The notes under the pieces: generated by a model
The model's input: the letters and a program-made list of their open reading frames with translations, nothing else
What the model was told of the DNA's origin: nothing
Database searches by the model: none
Part shown: piece after piece, positions 1 through 4,974 of the stretch
Layout of the letters: every line of letters begins with the position of its first letter
Numbering within the stretch: the stretch's first letter is position 1
Program-made: the position numbers and the translations under genes
Origin: Gammaproteobacteria bacterium
Lineage (GTDB): Bacteria > Pseudomonadota > Gammaproteobacteria > Natronospirales > REEB76
DNA length: 5,494 nucleotides
Direction: 5' to 3'
NCBI GenBank assembly: GCA_027317045.1
Contig: DAHVFI010000124.1
Coordinates: 1-5,494, forward strand

Positions 1-476
1 CCGAGCAGGATGGCGCCGGCCGCGCGCAGCTTGGCAACCACGGTGGCATCCTGCGACGCCGGTGGCCCGGCCAGGGCCAGCGATCCGGCGGTAGTTTGCA
101 TCCGGTCACCGGTATCCATGTTGTCCTTGACCATGACCGGAATCCCGAACAGCTGGCCATGCGCTTGACCGGCCTTACGCTCGCGGTCACGCTCGCGAGC
201 GATTTCCAGCGCGTCTGGATTCAGCTCAATGACCGAATTCACTTTGGGGCCGTTGCGGTCCAGCGCTTTGATACGTTGGATGAAATTCCGAGTGATCTGT
301 ACGGAGGTGATTTTGCCGGCACGCAGCTCGCTCTGGAGCTGGGCGATGGATTCGAAATACAACTTAGGCGCCTGCTGCTGTTTAGTCGCGTCTCCCTGCC
401 CGAGCGCATGTACCGGTGTAAATGCCAAGGCTACCAACAACAAGACAGCGACGCTCGAAATAGTGCGAAATATCAT
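1..476 (-). CDS. Exported amidase-signature family enzyme, peptide amidase-like (N-terminal part, cut by window edge)
   Basis: Amidase-signature enzymes hydrolyse C-N amide bonds with a Ser-cisSer-Lys triad. The 158 complete codons visible start MIFRTISSVAVLLLVALAF, a signal peptide probably cleaved near VHA(24), so the product should act in the periplasm or outside the cell. The core follows: an N-terminal helix region (LQSELRAGKITS, 47-58), the stretch VNSVIELNPDALEIARERD (79-97), and GIPVMVKDN (111-119), which carries the catalytic lysine Lys117. TTAGSLAL and the DATVVAKLRAAGAILLG segment match the family just before the usual KTN motif. From memory the pattern is closest to Stenotrophomonas-type peptide amidase rather than GatA, which has no signal peptide. 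The ATG at 476 is preceded by GGAGGGG at good spacing. Both triad serines lie past position 1, so activity and exact substrate cannot be judged. Confidence 0.9.
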   Translation of the reverse strand, partial: MIFRTISSVAVLLLVALAFTPVHALGQGDATKQQQAPKLYFESIAQLQSELRAGKITSVQITRNFIQRIKALDRNGPKVNSVIELNPDALEIARERDRERKAGQAHGQLFGIPVMVKDNMDTGDRMQTTAGSLALAGPPASQDATVVAKLRAAGAILL

Positions 477-666
477 GACATCCCCTCCAGCAAGCGCAAT
501 CAGCCAAGCGCGGAATTACCGAAGTTTGCATCCTACATTCACGTCTGGTACTACCGAACCGTCACAGCAGCCGCAAGACGAGTTTGGTAATGCCATCTGC
601 TGATGCTGTTGTCTCGGGCGCCATGATAAATAAGGATCCAATCGTTACTTGATATATTTTCGTGCG
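477..666. other. Intergenic region upstream of the amidase gene
   Basis: 190 bases separate the stop of the small membrane-protein gene from the amidase start. The only clear element is the amidase ribosome binding site (GGAGGGG on the minus strand, about 482-488). I saw no convincing -35/-10 pair, strong terminator hairpin or RNA gene. Open frames crossing it on either strand are chance extensions. The spacing suggests that the amidase has its own promoter here, but this is inference. Confidence 0.5.
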
Positions 667-999
667 TCATGTGGGCATGGGCTTGTCGTCGGCGAGACAG
701 ATCAGTCCGCGGATGTGGCGGTAGATATACCAGATCCACACGCTCAGGAAGGCGATGCCGCCGATAATGAAACCCACCAGCAGAAAATAACTGACGGCGA
801 TAATGATGCACCACAAGATGGCCCACCAGAAGGTATGGATCATCCAGGTATGGTGGCTGTCCATGACCGCACCGTCGTCGCCACGCTTCACGTAATTGAT
901 GATGAGCGCCACGATGCTCAGGATGCCGGTGATGGCGCCAAGAAGATGCAATACATACGCCACAATGGTGATGCCGTGGCCCTTTTCCGCTGTGGTCAT
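667..999 (-). CDS. Small COG3671-like inner-membrane protein, function unknown
   Basis: A 110-residue protein that is almost entirely membrane-embedded. Hydrophobic segments lie at about residues 12-34, 57-75 and 76-93, with a short charged N-terminus and a polar C-terminal tail. The loop after segment 1 reads NYVKRGDDGAVMDSHHTWM (35-53) and leads into IHTFWWAILW. The end carries WIWYIYRHIRGLICLADDKP. This arrangement (YVKR-D, then SH..W.I.TFWW, then YR...GL..L.D..P) matches the uncharacterised COG3671 / DUF4870-like membrane proteins, which are usually 110-130 residues. No catalytic residues are known for the family. The ATG at 999 has CAGGAG nine bases upstream. It lies between the REP-like element and the amidase gene, all on the minus strand, but the gaps are too long to show an operon. 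Confidence 0.85.
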   Translation of the reverse strand: MTTAEKGHGITIVAYVLHLLGAITGILSIVALIINYVKRGDDGAVMDSHHTWMIHTFWWAILWCIIIAVSYFLLVGFIIGGIAFLSVWIWYIYRHIRGLICLADDKPMPT

Positions 1000-1040
1000 T
1001 TCGCTGTGCTCCTGAAAAATATCCTGCTATTTATGACGCC

Positions 1041-1070
1041 ATAATATTTTCTTGTGGGAGCGGTTGTCCC
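1041..1070 (-). promoter_or_regulatory. Possible sigma70-type promoter for the small membrane-protein gene
   Basis: On the minus strand, TATTAT (1041-1046) sits 18 bases after GGGACA (1065-1070). These match the -10 consensus at five of six positions and the -35 consensus at four of six. The -35 part falls inside the REP-like inverted repeat. It would give a leader of about 35 bases before the ATG at 999. This is a pattern match only; AT-rich sequence here makes chance -10 boxes likely. Confidence 0.25.
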
Positions 1071-1115
1071 GACCGCGATACAAAATTATCGCGGCGAATA
1101 TCGCCGCTCCCACAA
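1052..1115. repeat. REP-like intergenic inverted repeat
   Basis: Perfect 12-base outer arms TTGTGGGAGCGG (1052-1063) and CCGCTCCCACAA (1104-1115) enclose further inverted repeats. These are GCGGT/ACCGC (1060-1064 and 1072-1076), CCGCGATA/TATCGCGG (1073-1080 and 1087-1094) and GCGGCGA/TCGCCGC (1091-1097 and 1101-1107); some of them overlap and so would compete. The TGTGGGAGCGG end sequence is typical of dispersed extragenic palindromic elements in Gammaproteobacteria. It lies just downstream of alaX on the minus strand, where such elements often sit and may help end transcription or stabilise the 3' end of the mRNA. Only one copy is in this window, so genome-wide repetition is inferred from the motif. 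Confidence 0.8.
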
Positions 1116-1138
1116 TCACATTCTGCGCTTGACCTTCC

Positions 1139-1864
1139 TTAGCCTGCATGGGGCGCGCCTTCCGGAAATTCAAGGCGCACACGGCGATTCTGGCGCCCCT
1201 TCTTTTCGATCTTTGTGATAGTCACGGCGCCGATTTCGCCGATACGCGCCACATGCGTTCCTCCGCAGGGTTGCAGGTCCACGCCTTCGATGTTCACCAG
1301 GCGTATGCGGCCCACGCCGCGGGGTGGTTGCACCGACATGGTTTTCACCAGCTCCGGGTGCGCATCCAATTCCGTGTCGGTGATCCAGCGGAATGATACC
1401 GGTGCGTCGGAACGCACCAGCGCATTGAGTTTCTCGTTCACTTCATCCTTGCCGGGCGTCTCCGGCAGATCGAAGTCCAGCCGCCCGTAACCATCGCCCA
1501 CCTGGCCGCCGGTGACCGGCGCGATGATGATGGCGGACAGCAGATGCAGACAGGTATGCATGCGCATGAGCCGGTGGCGGCGCGCCCAATCGATTTCCAG
1601 CGTGACCTTCAAACCGGGGCGCAACCAACCAGCGGTTTCCGCCGGCACGTGCAGGATTTCACCCGGCCATGTACTCTTACGGGTGTTGGTGATGCGCAAT
1701 TCACGCCTATCGGCCAAACGCAACACGCCGGTATCGCCCGGCTGACCGCCGCCTTCCGGATAGAACACGCTGCGGTCCAAGCGGACGCCGTATTCATCCA
1801 CAGCCAAAACCGTTGCCTCGCAGGTGCGCGCATAAGCGTCGCTGCGAAAAATTTCCTCGGTCAC
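1139..1864 (-). CDS. alaX: Alanyl-tRNA editing protein AlaX (AlaX-M type)
   Basis: A free-standing editing domain that hydrolyses seryl- or glycyl-tRNA-Ala in the cytoplasm, as the internal editing domain of alanyl-tRNA synthetase does. The 241 residues show the N-terminal glycine-rich motif FYPEGGGQPGDTG (34-46), typical of the longer AlaX-M class. They also show the zinc-site motifs MHTCLHLL (102-109; His103, His107) and PCGGTHV (199-205; Cys200, His204). All four expected zinc ligands are present. The second residue between the first two histidines is Cys105, where Ala is more usual. The length fits AlaX-M. The ATG overlaps the msrB stop as ATGA, so the two genes are probably translationally coupled, and this is the last gene of the doxX-msrB-alaX operon. 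A REP-like hairpin follows. Confidence 0.93.
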   Translation of the reverse strand: MTEEIFRSDAYARTCEATVLAVDEYGVRLDRSVFYPEGGGQPGDTGVLRLADRRELRITNTRKSTWPGEILHVPAETAGWLRPGLKVTLEIDWARRHRLMRMHTCLHLLSAIIIAPVTGGQVGDGYGRLDFDLPETPGKDEVNEKLNALVRSDAPVSFRWITDTELDAHPELVKTMSVQPPRGVGRIRLVNIEGVDLQPCGGTHVARIGEIGAVTITKIEKKGRQNRRVRLEFPEGAPHAG

Positions 1865-2277
1865 TTCTTGCCGTCGCCTGTCGGCTCAAACTTGAGGGCG
1901 GCGGAATTGATGCAATAACGCAGTCCCGTGGGCGCGGGGCCGTCCTCGAACACGTGCCCCAGGTGCGCGTCACAACGGGCGCACACCACTTCCACCCGCT
2001 GCATTCCATGACTGCTGTCCGCGCGCTGCTCCAGATTTGCCTCGCCGGTAGGTGCGGAAAAACTCGGCCAACCGCAGTGGGATTCAAATTTGGCAGCGGA
2101 CGTGAACACCGGATTGCCGCAGCACACGCAGCGGTAAATGCCCGCGGCATGGTTGTACAGATATGCGCCGGTGCCGGAGCGTTCCGTAGCCTGCTTGCGT
2201 GTCACCGCGTATTGTTCCGGCGTGAGTTCGGCACGCCAGACTTCATCGGGTTTGCGTATCTTGTCCACCGGCCTCAC
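1861..2277 (-). CDS. msrB: Peptide-methionine (R)-S-oxide reductase MsrB
   Basis: Reduces methionine-R-sulfoxide in proteins back to methionine. Numbering from the GTG at 2277 (138 residues), two CxxC zinc pairs are seen: Cys50/Cys53 (CVCC) and Cys99/Cys102 (CARC). Cys68 in HCGWPSF is at the position of the resolving cysteine in many MsrBs. GHVFEDGP and RYCINSAALKF follow, the latter with catalytic Cys122. No signal peptide is seen, so it should be cytosolic. Start choice: GTG at 2277 overlaps the doxX stop as GTGA, and GTG at 2268 (VDKIRKPDEVW) starts right at the family homology. An ATG at 2340 would overlap doxX by 67 bases and add unrelated residues, so I rejected it. No strong Shine-Dalgarno site precedes either GTG, which fits translational coupling to doxX. 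The downstream alaX overlaps by four bases. Confidence 0.93.
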   Translation of the reverse strand: MRPVDKIRKPDEVWRAELTPEQYAVTRKQATERSGTGAYLYNHAAGIYRCVCCGNPVFTSAAKFESHCGWPSFSAPTGEANLEQRADSSHGMQRVEVVCARCDAHLGHVFEDGPAPTGLRYCINSAALKFEPTGDGKK

Positions 2278-2750
2278 CACAGCAATCCGTTGGGTTTCTT
2301 TTTGGCCAGGAAATAATCCAGCCCCAGCACCCGTCCGCATTGCGTGAACATCAGCACAAACAGGATCATGATGAACAGGCTGTCATGATTGGTGGGTGCC
2401 CAAAAAGTCGCACCTTTCATGAACCAGAAATTCAGCACCATGAAGAGGCCCACCGCCGCGGCCAAGCGCGAGACCACACCCAACACCAAGGCAATGCCTA
2501 CGCACAATTCGCCGAGGGGCACCAACCACACGAAAATCATGTAATGACTCGCGGCGAAGCCGAGAAAACCGCGGTAGAACCCAAACGCGGTCTTGCGGGA
2601 GCCTTCCAGATACCCGTGCAATCCCGCCGGCCATTGGGAAAGGTGCGCGAGCTTGCCGCTCACCGCCACCAGCCAGAGGCTGCCCAAGGCGATGCGCAAT
2701 AACGCCAGCGGCCAGCCGCTGACACGCTCATTGAAGAAACCTTGGGCCAT
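2274..2750 (-). CDS. doxX: DoxX-family integral membrane protein
   Basis: A 158-residue membrane protein with four predicted transmembrane segments at about residues 15-31, 72-92, 96-111 and 124-138. This is the usual DoxX/DoxD four-helix layout. Family-like features are LLRIALGSLWLVAVSGKL (17-34), the GEL motif in the second helix (Glu81) and LGVVSRLAA. Relatives include the small subunit of archaeal thiosulfate:quinone oxidoreductase. Mycobacterial DoxX is reported to form a membrane complex with superoxide dismutase and a sulfurtransferase in thiol homeostasis. The exact role here is unknown. It is the first gene of the operon, with GGAGG five bases before the ATG, and its stop overlaps the msrB GTG. 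Co-transcription with msrB favours an oxidative or thiol-stress role over sulfur-energy metabolism, but that is inference. Confidence 0.87.
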   Translation of the reverse strand: MAQGFFNERVSGWPLALLRIALGSLWLVAVSGKLAHLSQWPAGLHGYLEGSRKTAFGFYRGFLGFAASHYMIFVWLVPLGELCVGIALVLGVVSRLAAAVGLFMVLNFWFMKGATFWAPTNHDSLFIMILFVLMFTQCGRVLGLDYFLAKKKPNGLLW

Positions 2751-2997
2751 GCTGTCCTCCCGCTGGGTTGATTGCAGCCGCCCCTCACGTCACAGAATGC
2801 CGCCAAGATTTCGCGGTCATGAAAAATATCACGCCCGGAGTATGCACCAGTCGCCACCGCCCGTCATGGCTCCTGATCTTCCCGTCAGCTGTCGGACAGC
2901 GGGCGGAAATCCGGCCCGCAATCTGCTACCCTATGCGCCGCTTTCGCCCCGATAATCTCGATAGTTAAGTGTCAACCGGACCCAAGGGAGACCTCCG
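2751..2997. promoter_or_regulatory. Divergent intergenic region between the doxX operon and the cytochrome pair
   Basis: 247 bases that must hold promoters for both directions. Visible elements are the doxX ribosome binding site (GGAGG, minus, 2756-2760), a 13-base palindrome GCTGTC-G-GACAGC (2888-2900) and an overlapping GC-rich inverted repeat GCGGGC/GCCCGC (2899-2904 and 2914-2919). A weak plus-strand -10 candidate, TACCCT (2927-2932), has no good -35. The cytochrome ribosome binding site AAGGGAG lies at 2984-2990. The palindrome upstream of the -10 candidate could be a regulator site. I found no coding sequence or RNA gene here. Confidence 0.4.
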
Positions 2998-3336
2998 ATG
3001 CGGAATCGCATTGTTGCCATCATACTTGCCTGCGCTGCACTCACAGTCACCATCGCCGCCCGCGCAGACGGCGATATCGCCAAGGGCAAAGTCGCGTCAC
3101 AGACCTGCCTCGGCTGCCACGGTATCCCCGATTACACCAGTGTCTATCCCACCTACCGTGTGCCGGAACTCGCCGGCCAGAGTGCCGCCTATATTTTGCA
3201 CGCGCTGCAGGAATATAAGTCCGGCGCCCGCAGTTACCAGAGCATGCATGCCCAGGCCTCTTCGCTCACGGAACAACAGATGGAAGATATCGCCGCGTAT
3301 TTCCAGAGCCTGGGGACTCCGGACAAATCGAAATAG
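2998..3336 (+). CDS. Exported monoheme class I cytochrome c (c553/c4-half type), first of pair
   Basis: A small periplasmic electron carrier of 112 residues. The signal peptide (1-23) is positively charged then hydrophobic and ends ARA before Asp24. The covalent heme site is CLGCH (37-41), with His41 as proximal ligand. The probable distal ligand is Met83, in SYQSMHAQASSLT. The C-terminal helix EQQMEDIAAYFQSLG (92-106) is typical of c553 and of cytochrome c4 halves. After the heme motif it has the GIPDYTSVYPTYRVPELAGQ insert (42-61), which marks one recurring subtype. AAGGGAG lies seven bases before the ATG. The second cytochrome starts 13 bases after this stop, so the two are surely co-transcribed. 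The redox partner is not in the window. A c-type maturation system must exist elsewhere in the genome. Confidence 0.93.
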   Translation: MRNRIVAIILACAALTVTIAARADGDIAKGKVASQTCLGCHGIPDYTSVYPTYRVPELAGQSAAYILHALQEYKSGARSYQSMHAQASSLTEQQMEDIAAYFQSLGTPDKSK

Positions 3337-3349
3337 AGGATCGATAACA

Positions 3350-3739
3350 ATGAACCGTATATCGCAACTTGCGATTTTTGGCTTGGGTCTGGCGCTGTTC
3401 ACCACGGCTGCGTTAGCCGATCCATCAACGACCTCCACGCCGCCCGCCACGCTTGCCTGGGCCGCCCAGCACTTCAAGGACACCTGCTCCTCGTGCCACG
3501 GCGCTGATGGCGCCCATCCCATCCCATTGCCGGGCAACCCGCCGCCGATCCTCGCCGGCCAATACCGGGATTACCTGGTGCAGGCGTTAATGGAATACCG
3601 TGACGGCCAGCGCCAGAACATCATCATGGCGCCCCAGGCAAAAGCCCTTACGGATGCCCAAGTCCGGGCACTGGCGGCGTATATTTCAAGTCTGCCCACA
3701 CCGCTGCACACCTTGCCGCTGCAGGAATTCGGTCACTAA
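3350..3739 (+). CDS. Exported monoheme class I cytochrome c, second of pair
   Basis: 129 residues, with a signal peptide (1-23) ending ALA before Asp24, then a short Ser/Thr/Pro-rich linker (25-34). The heme motif is CSSCH (46-50), with His50 as proximal ligand and Met93 in NIIMAPQAKALT as the likely distal ligand. The rest (PPILAGQYRDYLVQALMEYR, 65-84; DAQVRALAAYISSLPTP, 102-118) aligns well with its upstream neighbour: LAGQ, a YL..AL.EY..G.R block, the distal Met, and LT..Q...+AAY. Together the two resemble the two domains of diheme cytochrome c4 made as separate proteins. The start ATG at 3350 has GAGGA (3336-3340) nine bases upstream, overlapping the previous stop. The same frame stays open back to 2969, but that stretch overlaps the first cytochrome and is not coding. 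Confidence 0.93.
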   Translation: MNRISQLAIFGLGLALFTTAALADPSTTSTPPATLAWAAQHFKDTCSSCHGADGAHPIPLPGNPPPILAGQYRDYLVQALMEYRDGQRQNIIMAPQAKALTDAQVRALAAYISSLPTPLHTLPLQEFGH

Positions 3740-3758
3740 AAGCAACACCGGCAAACCA

Positions 3759-3784
3759 TCCCGCCATGCGGGACGTTTTGTCTT
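3759..3784 (+). terminator. Probable rho-independent terminator after the cytochrome pair
   Basis: The stem TCCCGC (3759-3764) / GCGGGA (3768-3773) has a three-base CAT loop and is followed by CGTTTTGTCTTT. Flanking AAAC (3753-3756) and GTTT (3775-3778) could extend the stem across mismatched bases, so it may also work for the converging lipoprotein gene. It lies 20 bases after the second cytochrome stop. Confidence 0.6.
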
Positions 3785-3818
3785 TAAGCCGGCGCACCGA
3801 AATCCTGAATCCTGAAAA

Positions 3819-4535
3819 TCACTTCCCGTTGAGGGCCAGCGCTATTTTGCCGGTGCTGACCGTAAGACTGATGGCATCCTGGCCGTGGCCCTGAAAACTC
3901 ACGCGGGTCCCTGAACCGGTTTTCTCCAGATTGCCGGCGGACATGCCATTGACCCGCAGTTCCGCATCCCCCACGTCAGCGCCCAAGGTTACGTTTCCGT
4001 AATTGAGCGTATCGGCCCGGGCATTGATTTTGCCGACGTTAATGGAAACTTTTATGGCGCCGCTGGGCACATCCAGTGTGGCTTTACCCACGTTCAGATT
4101 GGCCTCGACACCACCGCGGATGCCGCTAATCTGCAGCTTGCCCACGCTGATATCGCTGCTGACATGCATGCCAGCCGGTACCGCCACCGTCCAATACTCG
4201 TTGACGCCGCTGGCATCGGTATTGGCGGGATACCGCATACTCAGTTTGAGCACGCCATCAGCGCTTGCCTGATTGATGACCGCCGCCTTGATAGCATCCT
4301 CGCCGCCCAGGCTGAATATGCCGAGAAAGCTGTTGGACGGCCGCAAACCTACGCTCACATGCACCTCGGCATCCTTGCTGGGCATGATGGTGACCGCGCC
4401 GATATTCACGCCCAGCGTCACTGCCGATACTCCGGCAGCGGGCACCACGGCTACCAGCGTACGGACCGGTTGCTCCTGCAATGAACAGGCGGCCAGTGGC
4501 AACAGGAACAGCAAGAGCACGGCGGCACGGCGCAT
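3819..4535 (-). CDS. Putative outer-membrane lipoprotein with beta-repeat (DUF4097/adhesin-like) domain
   Basis: 238 residues. The N-terminus MRRAAVLLLFLLPLAAC is a lipoprotein signal, with the lipobox LAAC at Cys17. Ser18 follows, not Asp, which favours outer-membrane sorting. The mature part is glycine- and valine-rich and predicted to be nearly all beta. Short motifs recur: NIGAVTI (44-50), SVGKLQI (130-136), NVGKATL (148-154), NVGKINA (166-172), DVGDAEL (187-193) and STGKIAL (227-233). The first three VGK motifs are exactly 18 residues apart. This resembles DUF4097/DUF2807-type putative adhesins, which are thought to form beta-solenoids; the exact family is uncertain and there are no catalytic motifs. 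The ATG at 4535 has GGGAG at good spacing. The gene converges on the cytochrome pair with a terminator between them. Confidence 0.82.
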   Translation of the reverse strand: MRRAAVLLLFLLPLAACSLQEQPVRTLVAVVPAAGVSAVTLGVNIGAVTIMPSKDAEVHVSVGLRPSNSFLGIFSLGGEDAIKAAVINQASADGVLKLSMRYPANTDASGVNEYWTVAVPAGMHVSSDISVGKLQISGIRGGVEANLNVGKATLDVPSGAIKVSINVGKINARADTLNYGNVTLGADVGDAELRVNGMSAGNLEKTGSGTRVSFQGHGQDAISLTVSTGKIALALNGK

Positions 4536-4576
4536 AGGATTCTCCCGATGAATAGGGTCTCCACCACGGAGATCAA

Positions 4577-4605
4577 ATAATCACCTGTTCCAAGCGCCGC
4601 CGCAA
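4577..4605 (-). promoter_or_regulatory. Possible promoter of the lipoprotein gene
   Basis: On the minus strand, TTGCGG (4600-4605) and GATTAT (4577-4582) are separated by 17 bases. They match the sigma70 -35 at three of six positions and the -10 at four of six. It lies about 40 bases upstream of the lipoprotein start. A small hairpin, TCTCC/GGAGA (4558-4562 and 4568-4572), falls in the resulting leader. The match is weak and unsupported by anything else. Confidence 0.28.
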
Positions 4606-4668
4606 GTCAGCGCACGTTACAGGCCCATCGCAGCACGATAGGCTTCCGCACCCCCGGGAAAAGTTTTC

Positions 4669-4889
4669 ATGTCCGATCCACCCCTTATCCGTCGGTATCC
4701 GATACGACGCTCTGGGTCGCCATGTACCGTGCACTGGAAAGCGAGCGTTCCGATGCACTGTTCTACGATCCCCTTGCCCGCCGGCTTGCGGGTGAGCGCG
4801 GCGCAAAGATTGTCAGGGATCTCGCCGCCCGCGGCAGGCGCAGCTGGCCAATCGTGGAGCGTGCCCAAATGCTGGACGAATTGGTTCTA
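4669..4889 (+). pseudogene. 5' remnant of a class I SAM-dependent methyltransferase (TIGR00027 / leucine carboxyl methyltransferase-like)
   Basis: Translated in the frame of the ATG at 4722, this stretch reads DTTLWVAMYRALESERSDAL and then FYDPLARRLAG. It goes on through WPIVERAQMLDELVL, ending near 4889. This is the conserved N-terminal region of the family (pattern A..RA.ES.r.DALF.DP.A..LAG, later R...LDE.+). That frame has no ATG before 4722, although homology already begins at about 4702. An ATG at 4669 (MSDPP) lies in the neighbouring frame. Adding one C to the run at 4681-4684 would join them as MSDPPPYPSVSDTTLWVAM, so a one-base loss is likely. After LDELVL the similarity stops abruptly. 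The glycine-rich SAM-binding motif and more than two-thirds of the usual 270-300 residues are missing, so the gene cannot be functional. The 3' end has been lost before mtgA. Confidence 0.72.
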
Positions 4890-4974
4890 ATAGGGGGCGC
4901 TGATCCCAGGAGCGCGCGCACCGGGAAGAACAATGAGCGGCAGTACCATACGGGAACGGGAACAGCTGGCGAAT
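4890..4974. other. Non-coding stretch between the methyltransferase remnant and the mtgA stop
   Basis: Together with 4536-4668, this makes a region of over 400 bases (4536-4974) whose only gene-like content is the methyltransferase remnant. The 85 bases here hold the deletion junction and the short 3' flank of mtgA. I saw no terminator hairpin, insertion sequence end or RNA gene. A 43-codon plus-strand frame starting at 4933 runs antisense into mtgA and is not convincing. Confidence 0.5.

Noticed and set aside
96..603. Two overlapping plus-strand open frames opposite the amidase gene
   Set aside because: They are antisense to a recognisable amidase with a good start and ribosome site, and their translations show no domain-like pattern.
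1813..2316. Plus-strand 167-codon open frame opposite msrB
   Set aside because: It is antisense to a clear MsrB with all zinc and catalytic cysteines; long antisense frames are expected in GC-rich coding DNA.
2969..3349. Open frame continuous with the second cytochrome, giving a 256-residue protein
   Set aside because: It overlaps the first cytochrome in another frame, has no signal or domain, and the ATG at 3350 has its own ribosome site and starts exactly at the signal peptide.
3801..3814. Tandem AATCCTG-AATCCTG direct repeat
   Set aside because: Only two 7-base copies in an intergenic gap; too short to call a repeat element or attachment site.
4573..4868. Minus-strand open frames opposite the methyltransferase remnant
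   Set aside because: No family resemblance; the plus strand carries the recognisable methyltransferase motifs.
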